Positions 26,101-34,361 are shown, numbered from the stretch's first letter. The stretch is 54,567 nucleotides of DNA from CAZPHU01 sp964419255 (GCA_964419255.1 CAYQOU010000025.1:1-54567); one strand, 5' to 3'. The notes: generated from the letters alone by a model not told the origin. Numbers and translations: made by a program.

Positions 26101-26274
26101 AGTTTCGACATTCACGAGTTTAAGATACAGGTTGGCTCGATGTCATCTCAGATGTGGCAGCCGTTTGCATGGGCGATTATTTTCGGGCTGAGCTTCGCGA
26201 CGGTGATGACACTGATAATCCTTCCTTCGCTTCTGGCCCTTAATTTCAAATTCGCGCCCCCCAAAGGTGAATAA
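23185..26274 (+). CDS. RND-family efflux permease (AcrB/MexB superfamily)
   Basis: The protein of 1029 residues starts at ATG 23185 (MIDFFIRKHAAVF), inside the adaptor's last codons, matching family N-termini. It has a first helix, a large periplasmic loop, a helix block with ALGMLVDNGIVVVENIFR (the aspartate of the proton relay is in VDNGIVVVEN), a second periplasmic loop, and a C-terminal block with GVVVNNGIVLIDY. The helix count is about 12. It exports amphiphilic compounds using the proton gradient. Substrates cannot be predicted. The sequence looks intact. Confidence 0.94.
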   Translation: MIDFFIRKHAAVFSFVLLIVIVGVMAYMQLPRESSPEIKQPYIFVTTLYPGVSAADIENLVTRPVEEEIEGLEGIRNLTSTSQQSLSFIMVEFTSDIDVETALRRVNERVDIAKTELPDDAEEPGVQELSSSSWPILVIALSHPDGLEVIDKTADRLEEELSRIRGVLDIEVAGNLDREVAIELDPVRLERYNFSINDVTNAINSEHVTIPGGVLKNDVKNYTIDVTGEIRNPSLFEELSISAGDVEVPLSELGTARFTWAEPETYSRVNGLPAISLSITKRAGENIVEIVDQIRATISDMESEFPEGTRIVFSQDESENVRDLVKDMENNIFSGLMLVLLVTFFFLGSINALFVSMAIPLSMLLSFFVLQMMGITLNMVVLFSLVLALGMLVDNGIVVVENIFRHASMGKSRMKAAVDGTREVAIPIAASTLTTCLAFFPIIFMPGIMGDFMSFVPKTVIVVLSCSLIVALVINPVFCSRFLNISDKNRKKIMEGSTLFHNFQNWYGKQAERAVHHPVITVLIMSAVVLTGIVLYFSTGKEPFFFPSMDPSAATITLEASQGTPLDVTDSLVRQVERVVSEVPASLRNYQATTGQGTGWFSAGSEYHKANINLSFKSFVNRDIPAQKTIDSLRKRLRNFTGADVLVEAREDGPPTGNAISYRIVGDDYSVMGRIADSMLTILEDYSELKLIDTDYEPAKPDIRVDIDRRKAAYYGLSTMEIAQTVRTAINGASIGKFRKGKDEYDINIRLQSPYRRSIRDLSTLQVITRSGERIPISSLAAIEPRSSVGIIKRRDLQRAVEVWADFKDGVQNKREVTMEVEKRIKSLSMPQGYGLEAGEGEQFRSEATDYLGQAFIIALFLIIIVLIAQFNSFMQPFIIMISVLLSFGGVFWGYFLTGQSFVIIMSGIGCIALAGVVVNNGIVLIDYTHILIRNGVAWPKAIIEATQTRLRPVLLTAITTVLGMLPMALAVSFDIHEFKIQVGSMSSQMWQPFAWAIIFGLSFATVMTLIILPSLLALNFKFAPPKGE

Positions 26275-26337
26275 AAAGGGTGTACAGAGAGAGTCGCTCG
26301 ATTCAGCCATAGATATGTAAAGGGATTTGTACCTTTC

Positions 26338-27225
26338 TCAGGAAGTAAACTCATCTTCCCGCAGGCTCAAATAGTGCAGAAAACCGTGTGCGCGGGGAGT
26401 ATCCAGAGCAGAAAGCGCGTTATGTGCATTTTGTCTGACCATAAGGTTATCGCTTAGCAGATTGCGGGCAGCCAGATCGATAATCTCTTCTGTACCGGTA
26501 CATATCTGAGAGATGACCCAGAGAGCCGAGGCTTTCATGAAGTTGCTGTCTGATTCAAGCATCTCCATCAGATCGGGAATGATATCGGTATAGCCCAGGG
26601 TGTGTAGTGCCTTTATGACATTGCCTCTGATACGGTTATTGGGATCCTTTCGGAAGCGAAGTAGTACGGGAACCAGTCGTCTGTTTCCCAGACTCTCCAA
26701 AGCCTCCACCGTGTTTGCACGCACTCGTTTATCGGGGTCGTTAAGAAGCGATAAGAGTATCTGGTGATCGTGCGGGCCGATGAGCTTTCCCAGCAGGTTT
26801 ATGGCTGTGGCCCGCACCTTCTGGTCGCGATATTGGATCAGTCTGGCCAGGATGTCACGAACGGTAGGATTTTTCCTCAGAAGTCCCAGTACCTGTACCG
26901 ATCTGAGTCGACGCTGTTCATCCTCACCATAGATGTCTTTGGCGATTTCGTTGATGACTGTGGGATGCACCTGCTCCATGAGGGCTCCCAGCTTCTGCCG
27001 CACCTGTGGCTGCAGATCGTGAAACCGGCTGATGAGGTTTTCCTTTATGATATTTGCGGTGGTAAGCACCGCCTCGTTGCATACCACCGAGCTTTGGTGC
27101 TTGAGAAAAGACATCACCTTCTGCAGATCGGCGAGGGTACCCACCTCGGCAAGTGAATGCAAACCTGCGGCTATGTATTTCGCCGACGGGTGCTCTATCG
27201 CCTTAAGAGCCTCGTCTCTATTCAT
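26338..27225 (-). CDS. HEAT-repeat protein translationally coupled to uvrB
   Basis: This 295-residue, all-helical protein has about seven HEAT/PBS-like repeats with the pattern D-P-x-x-x-V-R-x-x-A-x-x-x-L-x-x-L. The clearest cover LNDPDKRVRANTVEALESLG, RKDPNNRIRGNVIKALHTLG and NLLSDNLMVRQNAHNALSAL. It has no signal peptide and is presumably a cytoplasmic scaffold. Its ATG overlaps the uvrB stop (ATGA, 4 nt), so the two are co-translated. Whether it takes part in excision repair is inferred only from this coupling. Confidence 0.85.
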   Translation of the reverse strand: MNRDEALKAIEHPSAKYIAAGLHSLAEVGTLADLQKVMSFLKHQSSVVCNEAVLTTANIIKENLISRFHDLQPQVRQKLGALMEQVHPTVINEIAKDIYGEDEQRRLRSVQVLGLLRKNPTVRDILARLIQYRDQKVRATAINLLGKLIGPHDHQILLSLLNDPDKRVRANTVEALESLGNRRLVPVLLRFRKDPNNRIRGNVIKALHTLGYTDIIPDLMEMLESDSNFMKASALWVISQICTGTEEIIDLAARNLLSDNLMVRQNAHNALSALDTPRAHGFLHYLSLREDEFTS

Positions 27226-29207
27226 ACCGCGCTCCGTAGCTCTTGTATTCGATCGCGCAGACGGGCGGCCTTCTCGAATTCCAGATTAACGGCAGCCTGC
27301 TTCATTTCCTTCTCTAACTGCTCGATGGTTTTTGCTGTATTGTTTTTCCCGCTTTTCTTCTTGTCACCTCCATAGGTGCGGCGTGGTTCGGCGGCCTGTG
27401 CATAGGAGGCCTGGTCCTGCTGATAGATGCGTTCGCCGATCTTACGCTTAACACTCTGAGGCACGATGCCGTGTTTGCGGTTATACTCCAGCTGCTTGTG
27501 CCGTCTTCTGCCTGTCTCGTCCAGGGTGCGTCGTATGGAGTCGGTTATGGTATCGGCATAGAGGATTATCTTTCCGTTTATGTTTCGAGCCGCACGCCCG
27601 GCGATCTGAATGAGAGATTTGGTCGAACGGAGAAACCCCTCCTTATCCGCATCCAGTATAGCCACCAGTGACACCTCTGGCAGATCCAGTCCTTCCCTCA
27701 GGAGATTGATTCCGATGAGGATGTCGAATTGTCCCTCCCTCAGCTCGCGCAGTATGTCCGAGCGCTCGAGTGTATGGATCTCGGAATGCAGGTAGCGAAC
27801 GTTGAAATCCAGTGATTCCAGGTATTCGGTCAGGTCTTCTGCCATCTTCTTGGTAAGGGTGGTCACCAGGGCGCGCTCCTTTTTTTCGACGACCTGCCGC
27901 AGCTGCTCGATAAGGTCGTCGACCTGGTTGGTGGCTGGCAGCACTTCAACGGGAGGATCGACCAGGCCGGTGGGGCGGATTATCTGCTCGGCGATTATTC
28001 CCTCGCTCTTTTCGAGTTCGTAGTCGCCGGGAGTCGCCGAGGAGTATACAACGTAATCCAGGAGGTTTTCGAACTCCTCGAATCGCAGGGGCCGGTTGTC
28101 CAGTGCGCAGGGGATTCGGAAGCCGTGTTCGACCAGCGTAGTTTTGCGAGCCCGGTCTCCGTTAAACATCCCCCCGATTTGTGGTATGGAGACATGTGAT
28201 TCGTCGATTATGGTCAGAAAGGGGCGTGAGAAGAAATCGATCAATGAATGAGGTCTGCTTCCCGGCGTTCGTCCGTCAAGGATGCGGGAGTAGTTTTCAA
28301 TCCCGTTTACGTATCCGACTTCCTGCAGCATCTCAATATCGTAGAGAGTCCTCTGACGCAGTCTCTGAGCCTCCAGCCGTTTCCCCTGACTCTCGAAAAT
28401 CGCGATCTGTTCACTCATCTCCTCTTCGATCTGCTTTACCGCCTGATCTATCTGAACCCTTGTGGTGACGAAGTGCTTGGCGGGAAAGATAGTAAACTCA
28501 TCCAGTCTGGTAAGTACCCTTCCGGTCAGTATGTCCACACGGCTAATCGCCTCGATCTCATCGCCGAATGTTTCGATGCGCAGCGCGACGTCCTCATAAG
28601 CAGGATACAGCTCGATCACATCCCCTCTAACCCGAAATGTCCCTCTTTCGAAGGCGATATCGTTACGCACATACTGCATGCGAAAAAGCCTCCTGAAGAA
28701 TTCGTCACGATTGATCTGCCCGCCCACAGATATGTGTTGGCTGGACTCGGCGTAGCTGTCGGGGGAGCCGATGTTGTAGATGCAGGATACGCTGGCCACG
28801 ATTATCACGTCCCTTCGGGACATAAGGTTGCTGGTGGCTTTGAGTCGCAGTCTGTCGATTTCCTGGTTGATATCGGAGGACTTTTCAATGTAGGTATCGG
28901 TGGAGGGGATGTATGCCTCGGGCTGGTAGTAGTCATAAAAGGAGACAAAGTACTCCACCGCGTTTTCGGGAAAAAATTCCTTGAATTCTTCAAAGAGCTG
29001 TGCCGCTAAAGTTTTGTTATGGGAAATGACCAGGGTTGGCATCTGCAGTCGCTGGATGACATTAGCCATGGTAAAAGTTTTTCCTGAGCCGGTCACTCCC
29101 AACAGAACCTGGTTTCTTAATCCGCGCTCGACGCCATCGACCAACTGGTTTATGGCCTCGGGCTGGTCGCCGCGCGGGGTATATTTTGAGTGCAGTTTGA
29201 ATTCCAT
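27222..29207 (-). CDS. uvrB: Excinuclease ABC subunit B
   Basis: UvrB verifies DNA damage delivered by UvrA and recruits UvrC in nucleotide excision repair. I start at ATG 29207 (MEFKLHSKYTPRGDQPEAI), the canonical N-terminus; a longer frame to 29279 adds non-family residues. The 661 residues include Walker A GVTGSGKTFT, the beta-hairpin region YYQPEAYIPSTDTYIEK, the helicase motifs up to QIAGRAARN, and the C-terminal UVR motif (LEKEMKQAAVNLEFEKAARL). The length is normal. No LexA-type box was recognised upstream. Confidence 0.97.
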   Translation of the reverse strand: MEFKLHSKYTPRGDQPEAINQLVDGVERGLRNQVLLGVTGSGKTFTMANVIQRLQMPTLVISHNKTLAAQLFEEFKEFFPENAVEYFVSFYDYYQPEAYIPSTDTYIEKSSDINQEIDRLRLKATSNLMSRRDVIIVASVSCIYNIGSPDSYAESSQHISVGGQINRDEFFRRLFRMQYVRNDIAFERGTFRVRGDVIELYPAYEDVALRIETFGDEIEAISRVDILTGRVLTRLDEFTIFPAKHFVTTRVQIDQAVKQIEEEMSEQIAIFESQGKRLEAQRLRQRTLYDIEMLQEVGYVNGIENYSRILDGRTPGSRPHSLIDFFSRPFLTIIDESHVSIPQIGGMFNGDRARKTTLVEHGFRIPCALDNRPLRFEEFENLLDYVVYSSATPGDYELEKSEGIIAEQIIRPTGLVDPPVEVLPATNQVDDLIEQLRQVVEKKERALVTTLTKKMAEDLTEYLESLDFNVRYLHSEIHTLERSDILRELREGQFDILIGINLLREGLDLPEVSLVAILDADKEGFLRSTKSLIQIAGRAARNINGKIILYADTITDSIRRTLDETGRRRHKQLEYNRKHGIVPQSVKRKIGERIYQQDQASYAQAAEPRRTYGGDKKKSGKNNTAKTIEQLEKEMKQAAVNLEFEKAARLRDRIQELRSAV

Positions 29208-29305
29208 AATAAGTAAAATAAAGCAATAATATGACCGTGAGTTAGAAATTAGATGTACTTTGTTATCTATTACGATCATCCAGCGGTCTTATCTTGCTAA
29301 ATTTA

Positions 29306-29350
29306 ACCTGAATTGCGCGATTTTTCCGCTCAGAACCGCGCAAACCGGGT
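29306..29350 (+). repeat. Dispersed inverted-end element, copy 4 (45-bp deletion form)
   Basis: ACCTGAATTGCGCG (29306-29319) faces CGCGCAAACCGGGT (29337-29350), with only TTTTTCCGCTCAGAAC-like sequence between. The ends and a CCGCTCAGA fragment match the long copies while about 110 bp of interior are absent. It lies between the divergent uvrB and gph genes. Confidence 0.7.
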
Positions 29351-29486
29351 AAAAGAAGGTAGCGTGAAAGGCGACAGGCAAGCCGATGTTGACGATCTGG
29401 TGGTGGCGGGGTATTTTGTCAGCAGTCATTTTAGTGGCATCAGTCTTGTGTGCCTTACCACATCAAAACAGGGAAAGGGAGAGAAC

Positions 29487-30137
29487 GTGAAGCTAAAAGG
29501 CGTTGTATTTGATCTGGATGGAACCCTTCTGGATACATTGGATGATCTGGCCGAATCCATGAACCGGGTACTGAGTAGTTTTGACTACCCCACCCATCCG
29601 GTGGAGGCGTATCGTTATTTTGTAGGAGAGGGGATGCGTACGCTTGCCTTCCGTGTGCTGCCTGAGCAGAGCAGAGACGAGGAGAGTGTGAAGCGGACAG
29701 TTGATGCCATGCGCCGCGACTATGCGATGCACTGGGCGGATAAGACCCGTCCCTATTACGGTGTACCCAAGATGCTCAATCATCTGCAGGACAAGGGGGT
29801 GCATATGGCAATCCTCAGTAATAAACCGGATGAGTTTACCGCAGAAGTAGTTGAGAAGCTTTTACCCCATTGGAGATTCAAGGTGGTCAGGGGCGCACGC
29901 GAGGCGGTGCCTCTCAAGCCCGATCCACAATCGGCTGTGGCCTTGTCCCAAGAAATGGGAATCAGTCCGGCGCATCTTGCTTTTGTGGGGGATACGGCAA
30001 CAGATATGAAAACCGCGGTATCTGCCGGGATGTATCCTGTCGGGGTGCTGTGGGGATTTAGAGAGGCAGGAGAGTTGAAAGAAAACGGAGCGAAAAGGTT
30101 AATCGAATCGCCATCGGATCTGGTTGATCTCTTCTGA
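29487..30137 (+). CDS. gph: Phosphoglycolate phosphatase-like HAD hydrolase
   Basis: The 216-residue protein carries the four HAD motifs: FDLDGTLLDT (nucleophile Asp), ILSNKP, KPDP and FVGDTATDM, with a helical cap between motifs I and II. This matches phosphoglycolate phosphatase, which removes 2-phosphoglycolate arising from DNA repair or oxygenase activity. I start at GTG 29487 after GGGAGAGAAC. A frame open back to 29313 runs through the repeat copy and is not protein-like. Related HAD enzymes with other substrates cannot be excluded. Confidence 0.85.
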   Translation: MKLKGVVFDLDGTLLDTLDDLAESMNRVLSSFDYPTHPVEAYRYFVGEGMRTLAFRVLPEQSRDEESVKRTVDAMRRDYAMHWADKTRPYYGVPKMLNHLQDKGVHMAILSNKPDEFTAEVVEKLLPHWRFKVVRGAREAVPLKPDPQSAVALSQEMGISPAHLAFVGDTATDMKTAVSAGMYPVGVLWGFREAGELKENGAKRLIESPSDLVDLF

Positions 30138-30142
30138 GCAGG

Positions 30143-30272
30143 ACCTGAATCGAGATAAGGGCTTCAGAAATCCTTGAAAACCGTGGGAGTGTATACCATG
30201 CGAATGCTTTAGATATTCTGCCTTCGAAAGACCGTGTGACATATCCGCTCAGAGCCGCTCAATTCAAACAGG
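30143..30272 (+). repeat. Dispersed inverted-end element, copy 5 (internal deletion)
   Basis: ACCTGAATCGAG is followed at once by ATAAGGGCTTCAGAAATCC, so the GCGGCGATTCGCA block of full copies is missing. TCTGCCTTCGAAAG, CATATCCGCTCAGAGCC and GCTCAATTCAaaCAGG match the right half, with a 2-nt insertion in the right end. It starts 6 nt after the gph stop. Confidence 0.75.
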
Positions 30273-30300
30273 AATTTTTCAGTTTCGGGCCACGTTTTGA

Positions 30301-30328
30301 TTGCAATCGAAAGGCGGGATTGTATAAT
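30301..30328 (+). promoter_or_regulatory. Sigma-70 promoter of the GAF-GGDEF gene
   Basis: TTGCAA (30301-30306) and a consensus TATAAT (30323-30328) are 16 nt apart. Transcription would start near 30335, about 70 nt before the gene. Confidence 0.6.
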
Positions 30329-30405
30329 CTTTGTTTGACGATAACACGATCCGTATCATGAACTCAGGGGCATGATACCTCACCCAAATCTTTCATGAGC
30401 TGCCT

Positions 30406-31977
30406 GTGTTGCTTGCCAGAAAAGAGGACAATCAGAAGCTGATAGATGAGCTGCGTGATAAGGTCTCGCGTCAGGGCAATGCTCTGGCCGCTTATCGAGA
30501 GCACCTCCGAAAGCTGGATAATTATAAGATTGAACGTGATTTGTATGCTGCCCTTTCGCATGCCTTTGCCACCGCCTCCAGCTTCGATCAGCTGTTCAAA
30601 CATACGGTGGAGATTCTGTCTCATCACCTAAAGGCCCGATACTATGGCATTTTTCGCCTCAATTCCTCCCTGACTGCATTCGAATACTCCCATGGTAAAG
30701 GATACAAACGCGGGCTGATGTCAGCCATACCCGTGGAAGGCAGTCTGATGGGTGAGTGTCTGGAGCAAAAACAGTTGATCTGGGAGCCGTGTCTCAGCCG
30801 CAAAAGCGCGTATGTGCCGCTGAATCAGGACCCTGTCGAATATAACGTCATCGTGGCTCCGGTGCAGCTGATGGGAAGGGGTGCTGCGGTGATTCGTCTG
30901 GCAAATCTCGATCCCGAATCGGTGCAGTCATTTAAACAGGTGCTGGAAGTGACCGTTCCTCTGCTCAGTGCCAGTCTGGAGCGTCTGCTTCTGCATGACC
31001 AGAATGTACGAACTCTTCGCGGTCTGGAAAGCTCCTTTTCTATCGCTCGTCTGCTTCAAAACACGCTCAAGGAATCCGATATCCTGCGCTCGGTTTGCCG
31101 CGAAGTGCCCGGGTTGTTTGCCTGTGCAGGGTGCGTCATCATGGGACGGGATTCTCATGGTTACCGCCCGCTATACAGCTTCCCCGAAGATTTTCGGCTC
31201 AACAACTCCAAAGATTCCTGGGTTATATATCTGCGCAACCTGATGGAGTCTTATCCCGGGGGGCGGGGGCTTGTGACAGACATTCGCAACGAGAGGCGGT
31301 TGTCGCTGCCCACCCGCAAGGTGAAATCGATCTGTATGGCACCACTGGTGATAAGCAGGAAGCTCCGGGGGGCTATCATAGTCTTTGGCCCGGCGGAGGA
31401 AACCTACGAGAAATCCCATGCCAACCTGCTTGGTCTTGTCGCCTCACAGACATCCATGACCCTGGAGCGGGCAGCCTATCTTCGCAAACAGGAGGATTTG
31501 GCGACGCTGGACGGTCTCACCGGTCTGATGAATCATCGTGTCTTTCAGGAACGGATACGGGAGGAGATCGATCGAGCGCGCCGGTACAGACACTCTCTTT
31601 CGCTTGTCATGTTTGACATCGATCACTTCAAGAAGTTTAATGACACGTATGGCCATCCGATCGGCGATGAGGTGATAAAGATGGTCAGCCGCACGATCAA
31701 AGAGATGATCAGAACCACCGACCTGGCTTTTCGCTACGGCGGGGAGGAGTTTTGTCTGCTTCTTCCCGAAACGGCTGCCCAGAACGCGGTTACCCTGGCC
31801 GAGCGTCTGCGGAAACAAATCGAGCAGAACCGTTCGGTGCAAAACCTGGCGGTAACCATATCTCTGGGAGTAACCGATCTGCGGTCGGGCGAAAGTGCGG
31901 AGCTGCTGATCAAACGTGCGGATACCAACCTGTATGCGGCAAAGCAGGGGGGGCGAAACAGGGTCGTACAAAAGTAG
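30406..31977 (+). CDS. Soluble diguanylate cyclase with two GAF-like sensor domains
   Basis: The protein (523 residues) starts with a short coiled coil (5-45), then two GAF-like domains (about 55-195 and 205-350) and a GGDEF domain (about 362-522). The active-site motif GGEEF (445-449) is intact, with the inhibitory RxxD site (RTTD at 436-439) exactly five residues before it. It should make cyclic di-GMP under GAF control and feel product inhibition. It lacks transmembrane segments. The start codon is uncertain: GTG 30406 or TTG 30409, neither with a good ribosome site; an in-frame stop at 30373 limits the choice. Confidence 0.9.
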   Translation: MLLARKEDNQKLIDELRDKVSRQGNALAAYREHLRKLDNYKIERDLYAALSHAFATASSFDQLFKHTVEILSHHLKARYYGIFRLNSSLTAFEYSHGKGYKRGLMSAIPVEGSLMGECLEQKQLIWEPCLSRKSAYVPLNQDPVEYNVIVAPVQLMGRGAAVIRLANLDPESVQSFKQVLEVTVPLLSASLERLLLHDQNVRTLRGLESSFSIARLLQNTLKESDILRSVCREVPGLFACAGCVIMGRDSHGYRPLYSFPEDFRLNNSKDSWVIYLRNLMESYPGGRGLVTDIRNERRLSLPTRKVKSICMAPLVISRKLRGAIIVFGPAEETYEKSHANLLGLVASQTSMTLERAAYLRKQEDLATLDGLTGLMNHRVFQERIREEIDRARRYRHSLSLVMFDIDHFKKFNDTYGHPIGDEVIKMVSRTIKEMIRTTDLAFRYGGEEFCLLLPETAAQNAVTLAERLRKQIEQNRSVQNLAVTISLGVTDLRSGESAELLIKRADTNLYAAKQGGRNRVVQK

Positions 31978-32042
31978 ACGGGTTTTATCAGCAACTGTAT
32001 CGGAAGCCGGAATCTGATCCACCAGAGAGAGGCGTAGAAAGT

Positions 32043-32297
32043 TCAATGCCTGTAATGCCGCCCACATTCTTCCCCGGTCGTTGTCCTCGGCCCACCCGAG
32101 CTTATCACGATATCCGCTCGTTTGAGCGCGGCCTGCAGTGTCTGGGCAATCCGTTGGCGATTATCACCAACGGTGCTGCCGTAATACACATCGATACCAA
32201 TCTCCCGCAGCGTTCGTGCAATCTTGCCTGCATTTGTGTCGGTTAACTCTCCCGGAAGCAGTTCGGTTCCGATGGACACGATTTCGGCAGAAGCCAT
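32043..32297 (-). pseudogene. cinA: Truncated cinA remnant (N-terminal molybdopterin-binding-like part only)
   Basis: The start is intact: GGAGG lies 8 nt before ATG 32297, and the first 69 or so residues (ASAEIVSIGTELLPGELTDTN onward to ADIVISSGG) match the N-terminus of CinA/competence-damage proteins. After SSGG, where CinA continues with LGPTxDD, the frame reads PRTTTGEE and stops at 32043. A shifted frame gives AEDNDRGRMW, faintly like the missing GPTEDD segment. The remaining 320 or so residues are absent because the convergent diguanylate cyclase gene begins there. It is best read as a decayed gene with a frameshift and a 3' deletion. Confidence 0.75.
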
Positions 32298-32431
32298 ATC
32301 TTTACCCTCCAAGCTTATTGTTGCGCGAATGAATATAGCTAAAGCCTGCCGCTGCGTATGAAAGAGTCATGACCCAGTAATTATTTTTAGCGTCTTGTGA
32401 GAAAGATTCAACGGAAGGAGACGACTAAGGC

Positions 32432-33499
32432 ATGGCATCGATCGGGATAATGACAGCAGGCGCCTGGGGTACGGCGGTCGGAACGGTTCTGGCTCAGCAG
32501 GAGCATGCGGTTCAGCTGTATGATATACGTCAGGATGTGGTAGAGGAGATCAACCAGAAGCATATAAACAGCCGGTTTCTGCCGGAGATCGACCTGCCGG
32601 ATACGATCCGAGCCACACTCGATCTCAAAGAGGTGTGTACGGATAAGGATTTTCTTTTCCTGGTGATTCCTTCCTTGTACCTTTTGGATGTGGTGAAGAA
32701 AATACGCATGGTGCCCGATGTGCTGGAGGGTAAACCCCACATTGCGGTGATGACCAAGGGGTTTATAGATATAGGAAAAGGTCCGCGTCTTCTGCTGGAC
32801 ATCCTCGAGGAGTATCTTCCCGGTTTTTACCGCGATTCGCTTGCTTATATATCCGGGCCCAGTCACGCGGAAGAGGTTGGTCAGGGTAAGGTCACCGGCC
32901 TGATTGTGGCCTCGAAAAACGGGAAGAATGCCGTACGATTTCGCAATCTACTATCCGGACCGGTCTTCATTCCCTTTTCTTCGTTTGATGTGATAGGGGT
33001 GCAGACCTGTGCGGCCGCCAAGAATGTCATCGCCATTGCATTCGGGATACTGGATGCGTTGACCGAAAAATCAGGTCGTTTTGGAGACAACACCGAATCT
33101 CTTCTTCTGGCCGCCGGGCTTAACGAGATCCAGGCCCTTGGCCGTTCCCTGGGAGCTCAGTATCCCGAGACATTCACTTCAATAGCAGGAGTGGGGGATT
33201 TGGATGTTACCTGTCGCAGTAAATATGGGCGCAACCGCCGTTTCGGCAGGGAGATCGTTCAGAACACTATTCTGGATGGCTACAGTGGTTTGGATGATCT
33301 TCTTGTCCGCATCGAAAATGTGGGATATCTACCCGAGGGGGTGGTCGCATGTAAACATGTGCATACTCTGGCGCGACGCTATAGCCTCCATCTTCCCATC
33401 AGCAACGGCATCTATAGAGTGCTGAACAAGGAAGTCGATCCTCAGGATGAGGTTACCCATATGATCGAGTCGATGACCCGGTTCACAACTGTAGGGTAG
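32432..33499 (+). CDS. gpsA: Glycerol-3-phosphate dehydrogenase (NAD(P)+)
   Basis: GpsA reduces dihydroxyacetone phosphate to sn-glycerol-3-phosphate for phospholipid synthesis. The 355 residues show the N-terminal Rossmann domain, ISGPSHAEEV near 137, the catalytic-lysine region AAAKNVIAIAFGI near 196, and GVGDLDVTCRSKYGRNRRFG near 252. The dinucleotide loop reads MTAGAWGTA where the family has GxGxWGTA, so the first glycine is threonine. The protein is otherwise complete, so it may still bind cofactor or may have shifted substrate. AAGGAGACGACTAAGGC precedes the ATG. It is divergent from the cinA remnant. Confidence 0.85.
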   Translation: MASIGIMTAGAWGTAVGTVLAQQEHAVQLYDIRQDVVEEINQKHINSRFLPEIDLPDTIRATLDLKEVCTDKDFLFLVIPSLYLLDVVKKIRMVPDVLEGKPHIAVMTKGFIDIGKGPRLLLDILEEYLPGFYRDSLAYISGPSHAEEVGQGKVTGLIVASKNGKNAVRFRNLLSGPVFIPFSSFDVIGVQTCAAAKNVIAIAFGILDALTEKSGRFGDNTESLLLAAGLNEIQALGRSLGAQYPETFTSIAGVGDLDVTCRSKYGRNRRFGREIVQNTILDGYSGLDDLLVRIENVGYLPEGVVACKHVHTLARRYSLHLPISNGIYRVLNKEVDPQDEVTHMIESMTRFTTVG

Positions 33500-33618
33500 G
33501 CTATTCGGCAGTGAAGGCTATCTGACGCTTTCCGCAGAAAACGCTTCCATGAGTAAGGCGGGGGAGGTATTTTTTTTGAAGTGGAAACCGTTTGGTTCAA
33601 ATCACCGGGGAGGGAACC

Positions 33619-34161
33619 ATGAGCAAGGCTTTCGTCGTGTTGCTGATGTCGGGTGTTTTGCTGGCTCAGGATGGTGGTGAGGGGCAGATGACCGAAAATA
33701 AGAATGTCACCATTGTTTCGGCATCATCCACAGCCGACGGCAAACACCGGATCGCCAGAGAAATCGTTGAGGAATGTATCATTTCTCTTCCCGCGCCTGA
33801 TGAGCTTCATCCGCAGGTAAGCTCGCGAATAGAATACCTGCACCATATTGACGGCAAGAAGGATAACGACCGGCATGTGAAGGTGTTTGAGGCTGAGGTG
33901 GCCATCCATTACCTGGTTCGCCAAAAAGAGATATTAATTGTTACCGCCAATACCGTTCCTGCTACCGAACCGGTGATCAAAGAAGTCGAAAAGACCGTGC
34001 GGAAATCACACCTGATCAGCTCTGATCCCGGAGATGGGGAGATGATTGCGGAGCGTTCACCCAGGAGAACTTTTTTCCCCTCGGCCGAATCGGCAGCCGC
34101 CAGTGCCAAAAAGCGTGCGCGCATCTGGCTTTCTCAACATCAGAATGTGATCTGCCCCTGA
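33619..34161 (+). CDS. Secreted protein of unknown function
   Basis: I start at ATG 33619 with GGGAGGGAACC just before it. The first 17 residues (MSKAFVVLLMSGVLLAQ) form a signal peptide. The mature part (about 160 residues) is mixed alpha/beta with a predicted VSASSTADGKHRIAREIVEECI segment and an EAEVAIHYLVRQKEILIVTANTVPA strand pair. It ends with an alanine-rich helix (ESAAASAKKRARIWL). I recognise no family. It stands alone between gpsA and a dispersed repeat copy. Confidence 0.65.
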   Translation: MSKAFVVLLMSGVLLAQDGGEGQMTENKNVTIVSASSTADGKHRIAREIVEECIISLPAPDELHPQVSSRIEYLHHIDGKKDNDRHVKVFEAEVAIHYLVRQKEILIVTANTVPATEPVIKEVEKTVRKSHLISSDPGDGEMIAERSPRRTFFPSAESAAASAKKRARIWLSQHQNVICP

Positions 34162-34190
34162 CCCCTTTGCGGAGAGCAAGTGGAGGCACT

Positions 34191-34361
34191 AACCCTTGGG
34201 TTGTGCTATTCTCTCGCGGCGATTCGCACATTCCCTGGAGCTTAAGCGTTTTTCAGCAACCGGGAGGTACCTCAGAGGGAGTTTCGTAAGATTGCATGAT
34301 TGCTTCAAAACCCTCGGGAGTCTGTGCGACTCATCCGCACAGGACCGCTTAATTTAGATGT
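34191..34361 (+). repeat. Dispersed inverted-end element, copy 6 (full length, diverged)
   Basis: GTGCTATTCTCTCGCGGCGATTCGCACATTCCCTGGAGC-like sequence opens the copy, followed by TTTTCAGCAACCGGGAGG, a segment GATTGCTTCAAAACCC, then GACTCATCCGCACAGGACC and GCTTAATTTAGATGT at the right end. Both ends are worn compared with copy 7. It sits between two plus-strand genes. Confidence 0.7.

Noticed and set aside
28248..29009. 253-codon plus-strand frame inside uvrB
   Set aside because: uvrB on the other strand is highly conserved; this frame has no recognisable protein features.
29313..29486. In-frame N-terminal extension of the phosphoglycolate phosphatase
   Set aside because: The extension is translated repeat sequence; GTG 29487 has a ribosome site and fits the family.
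31444..32067. Minus-strand frame that could continue cinA after a frameshift
   Set aside because: Beyond the first ten or so residues it is the antisense of the diguanylate cyclase gene and does not resemble CinA, so it was not joined to the remnant.
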